Shown piece by piece: positions 42,765-53,149 of a stretch of 64,000 nucleotides of DNA. The translations under genes were made by a program, and so were the position numbers. The notes beneath the pieces were generated by a model. That model was not told where the DNA came from. It saw only the letters and a program-made list of their open reading frames with translations, and did not search any database. The stretch lies in NCBI GenBank assembly GCA_002049455.2, contig KV919131.1, forward strand, positions 1 to 64,000, given 5' to 3'. Source of the stretch: Porphyra umbilicalis (Eukaryota; Rhodophyta; Bangiophyceae; Bangiales; Bangiaceae). Every line of letters begins with the position of its first letter. The stretch's first letter is position 1.

Positions 42765-44569
42765 ATGGAACCCGTGGTGGCTCGGTGTGGCGGCGTGACG
42801 GCGTTTGCGACGACCCCGTGGGCGGCGGCGGCGGCGGCGGCAACGACGCCGACCGCCGCCCTGACCCGCGCCCGCCCCGTGTGGCTGACCGGCTCGACGG
42901 GCGTCGGAAAGGCGGCTGGCGGTTGTGCGCTGCTTGCGCCCCTGCCGTCGGCGGCGATACCACAAACGCGGCGGCGCCATGGGTCCCCGAGCGCCCCCCC
43001 CCCCCCCCCCCCCCCCCGGCGCGGCGCCGCTGTCCATGATGTTTGAGTCGCTCGCAGAAAAGATGGACCAGACGGTGCGGAAGCTCCGCGGCACCGACAA
43101 GATGACGGAAGCCAACATTGGGGGCGCCCTCAAGGAGGTCCGCCGCGCGATGCTCGACGCGGACGTCAACCTCCGCGTCGTCAACCAGCTCATTGCGGAT
43201 GTGCGGGAGCGGGCCGTCGGGCAGGATGTGGTGGCGGGGGTGGAGCCCGGCCAGCAGTTTATCAAGATCATTTACGAGGAGCTGACGCGCGTCATGGGCA
43301 AAGATGCCGCCCCGCTGTCGACGCGGGCGGCCGGCGCGGGGCCGACGGTCGTGCTGCTGGCGGGCCTGCAGGGCGCCGGTAAGACGACGGCGGCGGCCAA
43401 GCTGGCGCTCTACGTCAAGTCCCGCAAGGCCGAAAAGCCGAGCGCGGCGGCGGCGCTCGAGGCCAACCCGCCGCCGGCGCCGCCGGCACCGACGGGCCCG
43501 CCGCCCAAGGTGCTCCTCGTCGCCTGCGACGTGTACCGGCCGGCGGCGGTGGAGCAGCTGCAGACGCTCGCGGGGATGATTGACGTGGACGTGTTTACAG
43601 ACGACCTGTCGCTCGGCGCGGTGGAGATTGCGCGGCGGGGCCTCGCGGTGGCGACCGAAGGCAAGTATCACACGGTCATTATCGACACGGCCGGCCGGCA
43701 GGTCATCAATGACAAGCTGATGCGGGAGCTCCGGGATGTCAAGGCGGCGGCCAAGCCCGACGAGACGCTCCTCGTCGTGGACGCCATGACAGGCCAGGAG
43801 GCGGCCAACCTCACCCGCGCCTTCAACGACGATGTCGGCATCACGGGTGCCATCCTCACCAAACTCGACGGTGACACGCGGGGCGGCGCCGCCCTGTCGG
43901 TCCAATCCGTGTCGGGCAAGCCGATCAAGTTCGTCGGCACGGGCGAAAAGGTCGAGCGCCTCGAGCCCTTCTTCCCCGAGCGGATGGCGTCGCGCATCCT
44001 CGGCATGGGCGACGTGCTGACGCTCGTCGACAAGGCGGAGGAGGCGATGGACGCCAAGGAGGCCGAGGCACTGACCAAGCGCATGGTCGACAACACGTTT
44101 GACTTTGAGGACTTTCTCAAACAGTCCAAGATGATTTCCACGATGGGGTCCTTTGGCGGCCTGATGAAGATGCTGCCGGGCGTCGGCAGCATCTCGGGGC
44201 AGCAAATGGCGGCGGCGGAGCAAAAGCTCAAGCTCGCCACCTGCCTCATCAACTCGATGACGCCGACGGAGCGCAAGCAGCCCGACCTGCTCGCCAGCGG
44301 GGGGCGGCCACCTCCCGCCTCACCCGCATCGCCCGCGGCTCGGGGCGGACGGTGGCCGACGCCAAGACGCTCGTGTCGGACTTTCAGCGCATGCGCACGA
44401 TGATGGCCAAGATGAGCAAAAAGATGCTGGCGGAGCAAGCCGGGGGGGGGGGGGGCCGGGCGGCCTGGGCGGGCCGGGCGCCGGGGCGCCCGCCCTCAAC
44501 CGCGCGCAGCGGCGCAAGGCGAGCAAGAAGAAGGCGCAAAGCGCGCCCAAGCGAGGCTTTGGAAAGTAG
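42765..44569 (+). CDS. cpSRP54 (ffc-like): Chloroplast SRP54-type GTPase, 5'-complete copy, frame-broken
   Basis: GTPase of the plastid signal recognition particle, which delivers proteins to the thylakoid. From MMFESLAEKMDQTVRKLRGT (ATG 43036) the N domain has ANIGGALKEVRRAMLDADVN. The G domain has G1 GLQGAGKTT, then DVYRPAAVEQLQ, DTAGRQ, TKLDGDTRGGAA and GTGEK. The M domain follows (RILGMGDVLTLVDKAEEAMD, GGLMKMLPG). A Pro/Ala-rich insert of about 25 residues sits between G1 and G2. A likely transit peptide starts at ATG 42765 (MEPVVARCGGVTAFATTPW) but is separated from the N domain by 24 C (42994-43017) and one frame. A short start at 42979 (MGPRAP) needs no shift. At about 44300 a run of 6 G instead of 7 puts the M-domain end out of frame; the in-frame stop of the other copies is at 44567-44569. 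Tail RRKASKKKAQSAPKRGFGK is basic. Confidence 0.9.
42994..43017 (+). repeat. 24-nt C homopolymer in SRP54 5' region
   Basis: Run of 24 C between the transit-peptide-like frame and the N-domain frame. A one-base length change joins the two. Confidence 0.9.
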
Positions 44570-45479
44570 GGGGGCGGGGGCGGGGCGGGAGATGTGTGGG
44601 GACGACCGCAGAGCAAGCTGCTCTGCCGTCTGTGTGCGTGCCGGGCGCTGCTGCCCCCTTTTTGTTTGCTGCCCGCCACGAGTGGGGAAGCACCCGTCGG
44701 AAGGACGACAAACGCTCCGTCCTTGTGGCCGGCCAACTCTGATATTCGCAGCTGCAGCCGAAACTCGATGAGAAATCTCATACAGTGTGCCGCACGTTTC
44801 GAGCGGGCAGGATCCTCGGCCGTTGTGCGTCTGGCTTCCAGACGTTTCGTGCTCACTCGGGCAAGGCACCCGGACCGGCGCGGAGCGGCGCTGTTTGCTC
44901 GTTGCGTAGCCCGCCACAGACACCACCAGCTCCCACGGGCGGCCGCGAGATCCCGGGCAGGTGCTTGAGTGGGAAAATCTGACTCGACGCGGGACCTTGA
45001 TGACCCCGCACGCGACGGCGCAGGGGTCGGGGAGGCGCCCTGAGATTTTCCGTGGCGCCAACACGGCTGTAGGGAATCCATAGACCGGTCACGCGTCTCG
45101 ACGTCCAGGAGGACAAGGGCCAGCGGGCGGCTCGGAAGCCACCCGCACCCCGTGCAGGAGCGTCTCGCATCGGGCGAGGTCCCAGTACCGCCTGGACGCA
45201 TCGTTGCGTCCGTTGAGAGCCCCCCCTGACGCGCCCACGGCGCCGAGAGCGCCGGCGCCTCGGGCGGGGTCTGCCGGCCGAACCCCTCGCCGTCAACGCC
45301 GGCACTGTGGCGGCCCAATTGACGGGAAAAACGGCCGTGCTGAGCGACCCTACCAAGGGGCGTACAGTCGACAAACCGCCACGCAGGACGGATCTGCAAC
45401 GAGCTCCCGCGGCGGCCGCGCGCACGTGCGCCACGGACCGCCGGCGCCGCTCCACGGCGTGCGCACGCCGTGGAGCGCG
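44570..45479. other. Spacer DNA of the array unit
   Basis: The 0.9-kb 3' part of unit 1, repeated after each SRP54 fragment. Starts with a G-rich stretch after the stop codon. It has an inverted motif (GTCTGGCTTCCAGAC) and ends in the palindrome junction. No conserved gene seen on either strand; long open frames differ between units only through homopolymers. Confidence 0.5.
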
Positions 45480-46360
45480 CCGGCCGGCAGGTCATCAATG
45501 ACAAGCTGATGCGGGAGCTCCGGGATGTCAAGGCGGCGGCCAAGCCCGACGAGACGCTCCTCGTCGTGGACGCCATGACAGGCCAGGAGGCGGCCAACCT
45601 CACCCGCGCCTTCAACGACGATGTCGGCATCACGGGTGCCATCCTCACCAAACTCGACGGTGACACGCGGGGCGGCGCCGCCCTGTCGGTCCAATCCGTG
45701 TCGGGCAAGCCGATCAAGTTCGTCGGCACGGGCGAAAAGGTCGAGCGCCTCGAGCCCTTCTTCCCCGAGCGGATGGCGTCGCGCATCCTCGGCATGGGCG
45801 ACGTGCTGACGCTCGTCGACAAGGCGGAGGAGGCGATGGACGCCAAGGAGGCCGAGGCACTGACCAAGCGCATGGTCGACAACACGTTTGACTTTGAGGA
45901 CTTTCTCAAACAGTCCAAGATGATTTCCACGATGGGGTCCTTTGGCGGCCTGATGAAGATGCTGCCGGGCGTCGGCAGCATCTCGGGGCAGCAAATGGCG
46001 GCGGCGGAGCAAAAGCTCAAGCTCGCCACCTGCCTCATCAACTCGATGACGCCGACGGAGCGCAAGCAGCCCGACCTGCTCGCCAGCGGGGGGGCGGCCA
46101 CCTCCCGCCTCACCCGCATCGCCCGCGGCTCGGGGCGGACGGTGGCCGACGCCAAGACGCTCGTGTCGGACTTTCAGCGCATGCGCACGATGATGGCCAA
46201 GATGAGCAAAAAGATGCTGGCGGAGCAAGCCGGGGGGGGGGGGGGGCCGGGCGGCCTGGGCGGGCCGGGCGCCGGGGCGCCCGCCCTCAACCGCGCGCAG
46301 CGGCGCAAGGCGAGCAAGAAGAAGGCGCAAAGCGCGCCCAAGCGAGGCTTTGGAAAGTAG
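45480..46360 (+). pseudogene. Truncated SRP54 copy B
   Basis: Lacks the N domain and G1-G3. Begins at GRQVINDKLMRELRDVKAAA and keeps TKLDGD, GTGEK and the whole M domain. Seven G at the first run and 15 G at the second keep the frame to the basic tail and stop 46360. The first in-frame ATG would be Met in KLMRELRD. Without the P-loop it cannot be a working GTPase; a stand-alone M-domain protein is conceivable. Confidence 0.85.
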
Positions 46361-47271
46361 GGGGGCGGGGGCGGGGCGGGAGATGTGTGGGGACGACCGC
46401 AGAGCAAGCTGCTCTGCCGTCTGTGTGCGTGCCGGGCGCTGCTGCCCCCTTTTTGTTTGCTGCCCGCCACGAGTGGGGAAGCACCCGTCGGAAGGACGAC
46501 AAACGCTCCGTCCTTGTGGCCGGCCAACTCTGATATTCGCAGCTGCAGCCGAAACTCGATGAGAAATCTCATACAGTGTGCCGCACGTTTCGAGCGGGCA
46601 GGATCCTCGGCCGTTGTGCGTCTGGCTTCCAGACGTTTCGTGCTCACTCGGGCAAGGCACCCGGACCGGCGCGGAGCGGCGCTGTTTGCTCGTTGCGTAG
46701 CCCGCCACAGACACCACCAGCTCCCACGGGCGGCCGCGAGATCCCGGGCAGGTGCTTGAGTGGGAAAATCTGACTCGACGCGGGACCTTGATGACCCCGC
46801 ACGCGACGGCGCAGGGGTCGGGGAGGCGCCCTGAGATTTTCCGTGGCGCCAACACGGCTGTAGGGAATCCATAGACCGGTCACGCGTCTCGACGTCCAGG
46901 AGGACAAGGGCCAGCGGGCGGCTCGGAAGCCACCCGCACCCCGTGCAGGAGCGTCTCGCATCGGGCGAGGTCCCAGTACCGCCTGGACGCATCGTTGCGT
47001 CCGTTGAGAGCCCCCCCCTGACGCGCCCACGGCGCCGAGAGCGCCGGCGCCTCGGGCGGGGTCTGCCGGCCGAACCCCTCGCCGTCAACGCCGGCACTGT
47101 GGCGGCCCAATTGACGGGAAAAACGGCCGTGCTGAGCGACCCTACCAAGGGGCGTACAGTCGACAAACCGCCACGCAGGACGGATCTGCAACGAGCTCCC
47201 GCGGCGGCCGCGCGCACGTGCGCCACGGACCGCCGGCGCCGCTCCACGGCGTGCGCACGCCGTGGAGCGCG

Positions 47272-48152
47272 CCGGCCGGCAGGTCATCAATGACAAGCTG
47301 ATGCGGGAGCTCCGGGATGTCAAGGCGGCGGCCAAGCCCGACGAGACGCTCCTCGTCGTGGACGCCATGACAGGCCAGGAGGCGGCCAACCTCACCCGCG
47401 CCTTCAACGACGATGTCGGCATCACGGGTGCCATCCTCACCAAACTCGACGGTGACACGCGGGGCGGCGCCGCCCTGTCGGTCCAATCCGTGTCGGGCAA
47501 GCCGATCAAGTTCGTCGGCACGGGCGAAAAGGTCGAGCGCCTCGAGCCCTTCTTCCCCGAGCGGATGGCGTCGCGCATCCTCGGCATGGGCGACGTGCTG
47601 ACGCTCGTCGACAAGGCGGAGGAGGCGATGGACGCCAAGGAGGCCGAGGCACTGACCAAGCGCATGGTCGACAACACGTTTGACTTTGAGGACTTTCTCA
47701 AACAGTCCAAGATGATTTCCACGATGGGGTCCTTTGGCGGCCTGATGAAGATGCTGCCGGGCGTCGGCAGCATCTCGGGGCAGCAAATGGCGGCGGCGGA
47801 GCAAAAGCTCAAGCTCGCCACCTGCCTCATCAACTCGATGACGCCGACGGAGCGCAAGCAGCCCGACCTGCTCGCCAGCGGGGGGGCGGCCACCTCCCGC
47901 CTCACCCGCATCGCCCGCGGCTCGGGGCGGACGGTGGCCGACGCCAAGACGCTCGTGTCGGACTTTCAGCGCATGCGCACGATGATGGCCAAGATGAGCA
48001 AAAAGATGCTGGCGGAGCAAGCCGGGGGGGGGGGGGGGCCGGGCGGCCTGGGCGGGCCGGGCGCCGGGGCGCCCGCCCTCAACCGCGCGCAGCGGCGCAA
48101 GGCGAGCAAGAAGAAGGCGCAAAGCGCGCCCAAGCGAGGCTTTGGAAAGTAG
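47272..48152 (+). pseudogene. Truncated SRP54 copy C
   Basis: Same extent as copy B. Seven-G and 15-G runs, so the M domain is in frame to stop 48152. Its spacer carries G rather than A at the GCGC(A/G)GGG site near 48605. Confidence 0.85.
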
Positions 48153-49063
48153 GGGGGCGGGGGCGGGGCGGGAGATGTGTGGGGACGACCGCAGAGCAAG
48201 CTGCTCTGCCGTCTGTGTGCGTGCCGGGCGCTGCTGCCCCCTTTTTGTTTGCTGCCCGCCACGAGTGGGGAAGCACCCGTCGGAAGGACGACAAACGCTC
48301 CGTCCTTGTGGCCGGCCAACTCTGATATTCGCAGCTGCAGCCGAAACTCGATGAGAAATCTCATACAGTGTGCCGCACGTTTCGAGCGGGCAGGATCCTC
48401 GGCCGTTGTGCGTCTGGCTTCCAGACGTTTCGTGCTCACTCGGGCAAGGCACCCGGACCGGCGCGGAGCGGCGCTGTTTGCTCGTTGCGTAGCCCGCCAC
48501 AGACACCACCAGCTCCCACGGGCGGCCGCGAGATCCCGGGCAGGTGCTTGAGTGGGAAAATCTGACTCGACGCGGGACCTTGATGACCCCGCACGCGACG
48601 GCGCGGGGGTCGGGGAGGCGCCCTGAGATTTTCCGTGGCGCCAACACGGCTGTAGGGAATCCATAGACCGGTCACGCGTCTCGACGTCCAGGAGGACAAG
48701 GGCCAGCGGGCGGCTCGGAAGCCACCCGCACCCCGTGCAGGAGCGTCTCGCATCGGGCGAGGTCCCAGTACCGCCTGGACGCATCGTTGCGTCCGTTGAG
48801 AGCCCCCCCCTGACGCGCCCACGGCGCCGAGAGCGCCGGCGCCTCGGGCGGGGTCTGCCGGCCGAACCCCTCGCCGTCAACGCCGGCACTGTGGCGGCCC
48901 AATTGACGGGAAAAACGGCCGTGCTGAGCGACCCTACCAAGGGGCGTACAGTCGACAAACCGCCACGCAGGACGGATCTGCAACGAGCTCCCGCGGCGGC
49001 CGCGCGCACGTGCGCCACGGACCGCCGGCGCCGCTCCACGGCGTGCGCACGCCGTGGAGCGCG

Positions 49064-49943
49064 CCGGCCGGCAGGTCATCAATGACAAGCTGATGCGGGA
49101 GCTCCGGGATGTCAAGGCGGCGGCCAAGCCCGACGAGACGCTCCTCGTCGTGGACGCCATGACAGGCCAGGAGGCGGCCAACCTCACCCGCGCCTTCAAC
49201 GACGATGTCGGCATCACGGGTGCCATCCTCACCAAACTCGACGGTGACACGCGGGGCGGCGCCGCCCTGTCGGTCCAATCCGTGTCGGGCAAGCCGATCA
49301 AGTTCGTCGGCACGGGCGAAAAGGTCGAGCGCCTCGAGCCCTTCTTCCCCGAGCGGATGGCGTCGCGCATCCTCGGCATGGGCGACGTGCTGACGCTCGT
49401 CGACAAGGCGGAGGAGGCGATGGACGCCAAGGAGGCCGAGGCACTGACCAAGCGCATGGTCGACAACACGTTTGACTTTGAGGACTTTCTCAAACAGTCC
49501 AAGATGATTTCCACGATGGGGTCCTTTGGCGGCCTGATGAAGATGCTGCCGGGCGTCGGCAGCATCTCGGGGCAGCAAATGGCGGCGGCGGAGCAAAAGC
49601 TCAAGCTCGCCACCTGCCTCATCAACTCGATGACGCCGACGGAGCGCAAGCAGCCCGACCTGCTCGCCAGCGGGGGGGCGGCCACCTCCCGCCTCACCCG
49701 CATCGCCCGCGGCTCGGGGCGGACGGTGGCCGACGCCAAGACGCTCGTGTCGGACTTTCAGCGCATGCGCACGATGATGGCCAAGATGAGCAAAAAGATG
49801 CTGGCGGAGCAAGCCGGGGGGGGGGGGGGCCGGGCGGCCTGGGCGGGCCGGGCGCCGGGGCGCCCGCCCTCAACCGCGCGCAGCGGCGCAAGGCGAGCAA
49901 GAAGAAGGCGCAAAGCGCGCCCAAGCGAGGCTTTGGAAAGTAG
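49064..49943 (+). pseudogene. Truncated SRP54 copy D
   Basis: As copy B but with 14 G at the second run, so the frame leaves the native tail. It reads into RAAWAGRAPGRPPSTARSG and on to a stop at 50145. Confidence 0.85.
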
Positions 49944-50854
49944 GGGGGCGGGGGCGGGGCGGGAGATGTGTGGGGACGACCGCAGAGCAAGCTGCTCTGC
50001 CGTCTGTGTGCGTGCCGGGCGCTGCTGCCCCCTTTTTGTTTGCTGCCCGCCACGAGTGGGGAAGCACCCGTCGGAAGGACGACAAACGCTCCGTCCTTGT
50101 GGCCGGCCAACTCTGATATTCGCAGCTGCAGCCGAAACTCGATGAGAAATCTCATACAGTGTGCCGCACGTTTCGAGCGGGCAGGATCCTCGGCCGTTGT
50201 GCGTCTGGCTTCCAGACGTTTCGTGCTCACTCGGGCAAGGCACCCGGACCGGCGCGGAGCGGCGCTGTTTGCTCGTTGCGTAGCCCGCCACAGACACCAC
50301 CAGCTCCCACGGGCGGCCGCGAGATCCCGGGCAGGTGCTTGAGTGGGAAAATCTGACTCGACGCGGGACCTTGATGACCCCGCACGCGACGGCGCAGGGG
50401 TCGGGGAGGCGCCCTGAGATTTTCCGTGGCGCCAACACGGCTGTAGGGAATCCATAGACCGGTCACGCGTCTCGACGTCCAGGAGGACAAGGGCCAGCGG
50501 GCGGCTCGGAAGCCACCCGCACCCCGTGCAGGAGCGTCTCGCATCGGGCGAGGTCCCAGTACCGCCTGGACGCATCGTTGCGTCCGTTGAGAGCCCCCCC
50601 CTGACGCGCCCACGGCGCCGAGAGCGCCGGCGCCTCGGGCGGGGTCTGCCGGCCGAACCCCTCGCCGTCAACGCCGGCACTGTGGCGGCCCAATTGACGG
50701 GAAAAACGGCCGTGCTGAGCGACCCTACCAAGGGGCGTACAGTCGACAAACCGCCACGCAGGACGGATCTGCAACGAGCTCCCGCGGCGGCCGCGCGCAC
50801 GTGCGCCACGGACCGCCGGCGCCGCTCCACGGCGTGCGCACGCCGTGGAGCGCG

Positions 50855-51734
50855 CCGGCCGGCAGGTCATCAATGACAAGCTGATGCGGGAGCTCCGGGA
50901 TGTCAAGGCGGCGGCCAAGCCCGACGAGACGCTCCTCGTCGTGGACGCCATGACAGGCCAGGAGGCGGCCAACCTCACCCGCGCCTTCAACGACGATGTC
51001 GGCATCACGGGTGCCATCCTCACCAAACTCGACGGTGACACGCGGGGCGGCGCCGCCCTGTCGGTCCAATCCGTGTCGGGCAAGCCGATCAAGTTCGTCG
51101 GCACGGGCGAAAAGGTCGAGCGCCTCGAGCCCTTCTTCCCCGAGCGGATGGCGTCGCGCATCCTCGGCATGGGCGACGTGCTGACGCTCGTCGACAAGGC
51201 GGAGGAGGCGATGGACGCCAAGGAGGCCGAGGCACTGACCAAGCGCATGGTCGACAACACGTTTGACTTTGAGGACTTTCTCAAACAGTCCAAGATGATT
51301 TCCACGATGGGGTCCTTTGGCGGCCTGATGAAGATGCTGCCGGGCGTCGGCAGCATCTCGGGGCAGCAAATGGCGGCGGCGGAGCAAAAGCTCAAGCTCG
51401 CCACCTGCCTCATCAACTCGATGACGCCGACGGAGCGCAAGCAGCCCGACCTGCTCGCCAGCGGGGGGGCGGCCACCTCCCGCCTCACCCGCATCGCCCG
51501 CGGCTCGGGGCGGACGGTGGCCGACGCCAAGACGCTCGTGTCGGACTTTCAGCGCATGCGCACGATGATGGCCAAGATGAGCAAAAAGATGCTGGCGGAG
51601 CAAGCCGGGGGGGGGGGGGGCCGGGCGGCCTGGGCGGGCCGGGCGCCGGGGCGCCCGCCCTCAACCGCGCGCAGCGGCGCAAGGCGAGCAAGAAGAAGGC
51701 GCAAAGCGCGCCCAAGCGAGGCTTTGGAAAGTAG
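50855..51734 (+). pseudogene. Truncated SRP54 copy E
   Basis: Last copy. Seven G then 14 G, so the tail frame is altered as in copy D and runs on to 51936. Its 3' spacer ends in the full palindrome and unique flanking DNA, so this end represents the original 3' side of the locus. Confidence 0.85.
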
Positions 51735-52597
51735 GGGGGCGGGGGCGGGGCGGGAGATGTGTGGGGACGACCGCAGAGCAAGCTGCTCTGCCGTCTGTGT
51801 GCGTGCCGGGCGCTGCTGCCCCCTTTTTGTTTGCTGCCCGCCACGAGTGGGGAAGCACCCGTCGGAAGGACGACAAACGCTCCGTCCTTGTGGCCGGCCA
51901 ACTCTGATATTCGCAGCTGCAGCCGAAACTCGATGAGAAATCTCATACAGTGTGCCGCACGTTTCGAGCGGGCAGGATCCTCGGCCGTTGTGCGTCTGGC
52001 TTCCAGACGTTTCGTGCTCACTCGGGCAAGGCACCCGGACCGGCGCGGAGCGGCGCTGTTTGCTCGTTGCGTAGCCCGCCACAGACACCACCAGCTCCCA
52101 CGGGCGGCCGCGAGATCCCGGGCAGGTGCTTGAGTGGGAAAATCTGACTCGACGCGGGACCTTGATGACCCCGCACGCGACGGCGCGGGGGTCGGGGAGG
52201 CGCCCTGAGATTTTCCGTGGCGCCAACACGGCTGTAGGGAATCCATAGACCGGTCACGCGTCTCGACGTCCAGGAGGACAAGGGCCAGCGGGCGGCTCGG
52301 AAGCCACCCGCACCCCGTGCAGGAGCGTCTCGCATCGGGCGAGGTCCCAGTACCGCCTGGACGCATCGTTGCGTCCGTTGAGAGCCCCCCCCTGACGCGC
52401 CCACGGCGCCGAGAGCGCCGGCGCCTCGGGCGGGGTCTGCCGGCCGAACCCCTCGCCGTCAACGCCGGCACTGTGGCGGCCCAATTGACGGGAAAAACGG
52501 CCGTGCTGAGCGACCCTACCAAGGGGCGTACAGTCGACAAACCGCCACGCAGGACGGATCTGCAACGAGCTCCCGCGGCGGCCGCGCGCACGTGCGC

Positions 52598-52659
52598 CAC
52601 GGACCGCCGGCGCCGCTCCACGGCGTGCGCACGCCGTGGAGCGGCGCCGGCGGTCCGTG
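52598..52659. repeat. 62-bp perfect palindrome at the array end
   Basis: Arms of 29 bp (CACGGACCGCCGGCGCCGCT then CCACGGCGT) around GCGC, itself self-complementary. Internal array junctions keep the left arm and centre but lose the right arm after CACGCCGTGGAGCG, where SRP54 coding sequence begins. The palindrome is therefore the breakpoint of the tandem duplication. Confidence 0.95.
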
Positions 52660-53149
52660 CCGCTGGGAGCGCGCCGCGGCCCCGCTTCGTCGCGCGCACC
52701 CCAGGCTGTGTCGCGTTGGGGCGCCCGTACAGTACAACCTGTGTTCGGCAGCAGCACTTTGCAGGTCGCACCACCGCACGGGGGCGCAGAGGCGCGCCCC
52801 CGCGTCGCGGTGCTGCTGCCGCCACAGGGGGCGTCCACAGCCGGGCGGGTTGAAGACTGGGTGCGGGTGCATCTGCACCTGGGCTGGGCGCGCTGGACGC
52901 ACCCTGGGTGGGCGCGGTCCGTGTTTTGCAACGCGCACCCGCAGACGAGCCCCCAGGTGGCCACGCGCGAGGGCGTTTGCCGAAACGGCTCTTGAGCACC
53001 GCCGCACCGGTCACCTGCGTCGCAAGGTGGTCCTCGTGCCCACACCGCCCACCCGCCACCGCCCTCTGCCCCGCCGACCGCCGGCGACGCGTCATCGCCC
53101 CCACCGACGTCCGCCACCACGCACGCGCCCGCCCCCTGCCGCACCAGCC
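52660..53149. other. Unique DNA between array and membrane-protein gene
   Basis: Frame open throughout on plus but without recognisable protein before the ATG at 53150. Ends in a C-rich stretch just before the start codon; probably promoter and 5' UTR. Confidence 0.45.

Larger units (their letters stand above)
43690..52644 (+). repeat. Tandem array: five units of about 1.79 kb
   Basis: Units start at 43691, 45480, 47272, 49064 and 50855 (periods 1789, 1792, 1792, 1791). Each begins in the SRP54 G domain at GGCCGGCAGGTCATCAATG, runs through the stop and about 0.9 kb of 3' DNA, and ends at a palindrome half (CACGCCGTGGAGCG). Units differ only at homopolymer lengths and one A/G site, so the amplification is recent or the copies are homogenised. 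Collapse or expansion in assembly cannot be excluded. Confidence 0.95.

Noticed and set aside
45470-51936. Four functional SRP54 paralogues
   Set aside because: They lack the N domain, the P-loop and an upstream ATG; annotated as truncated copies.
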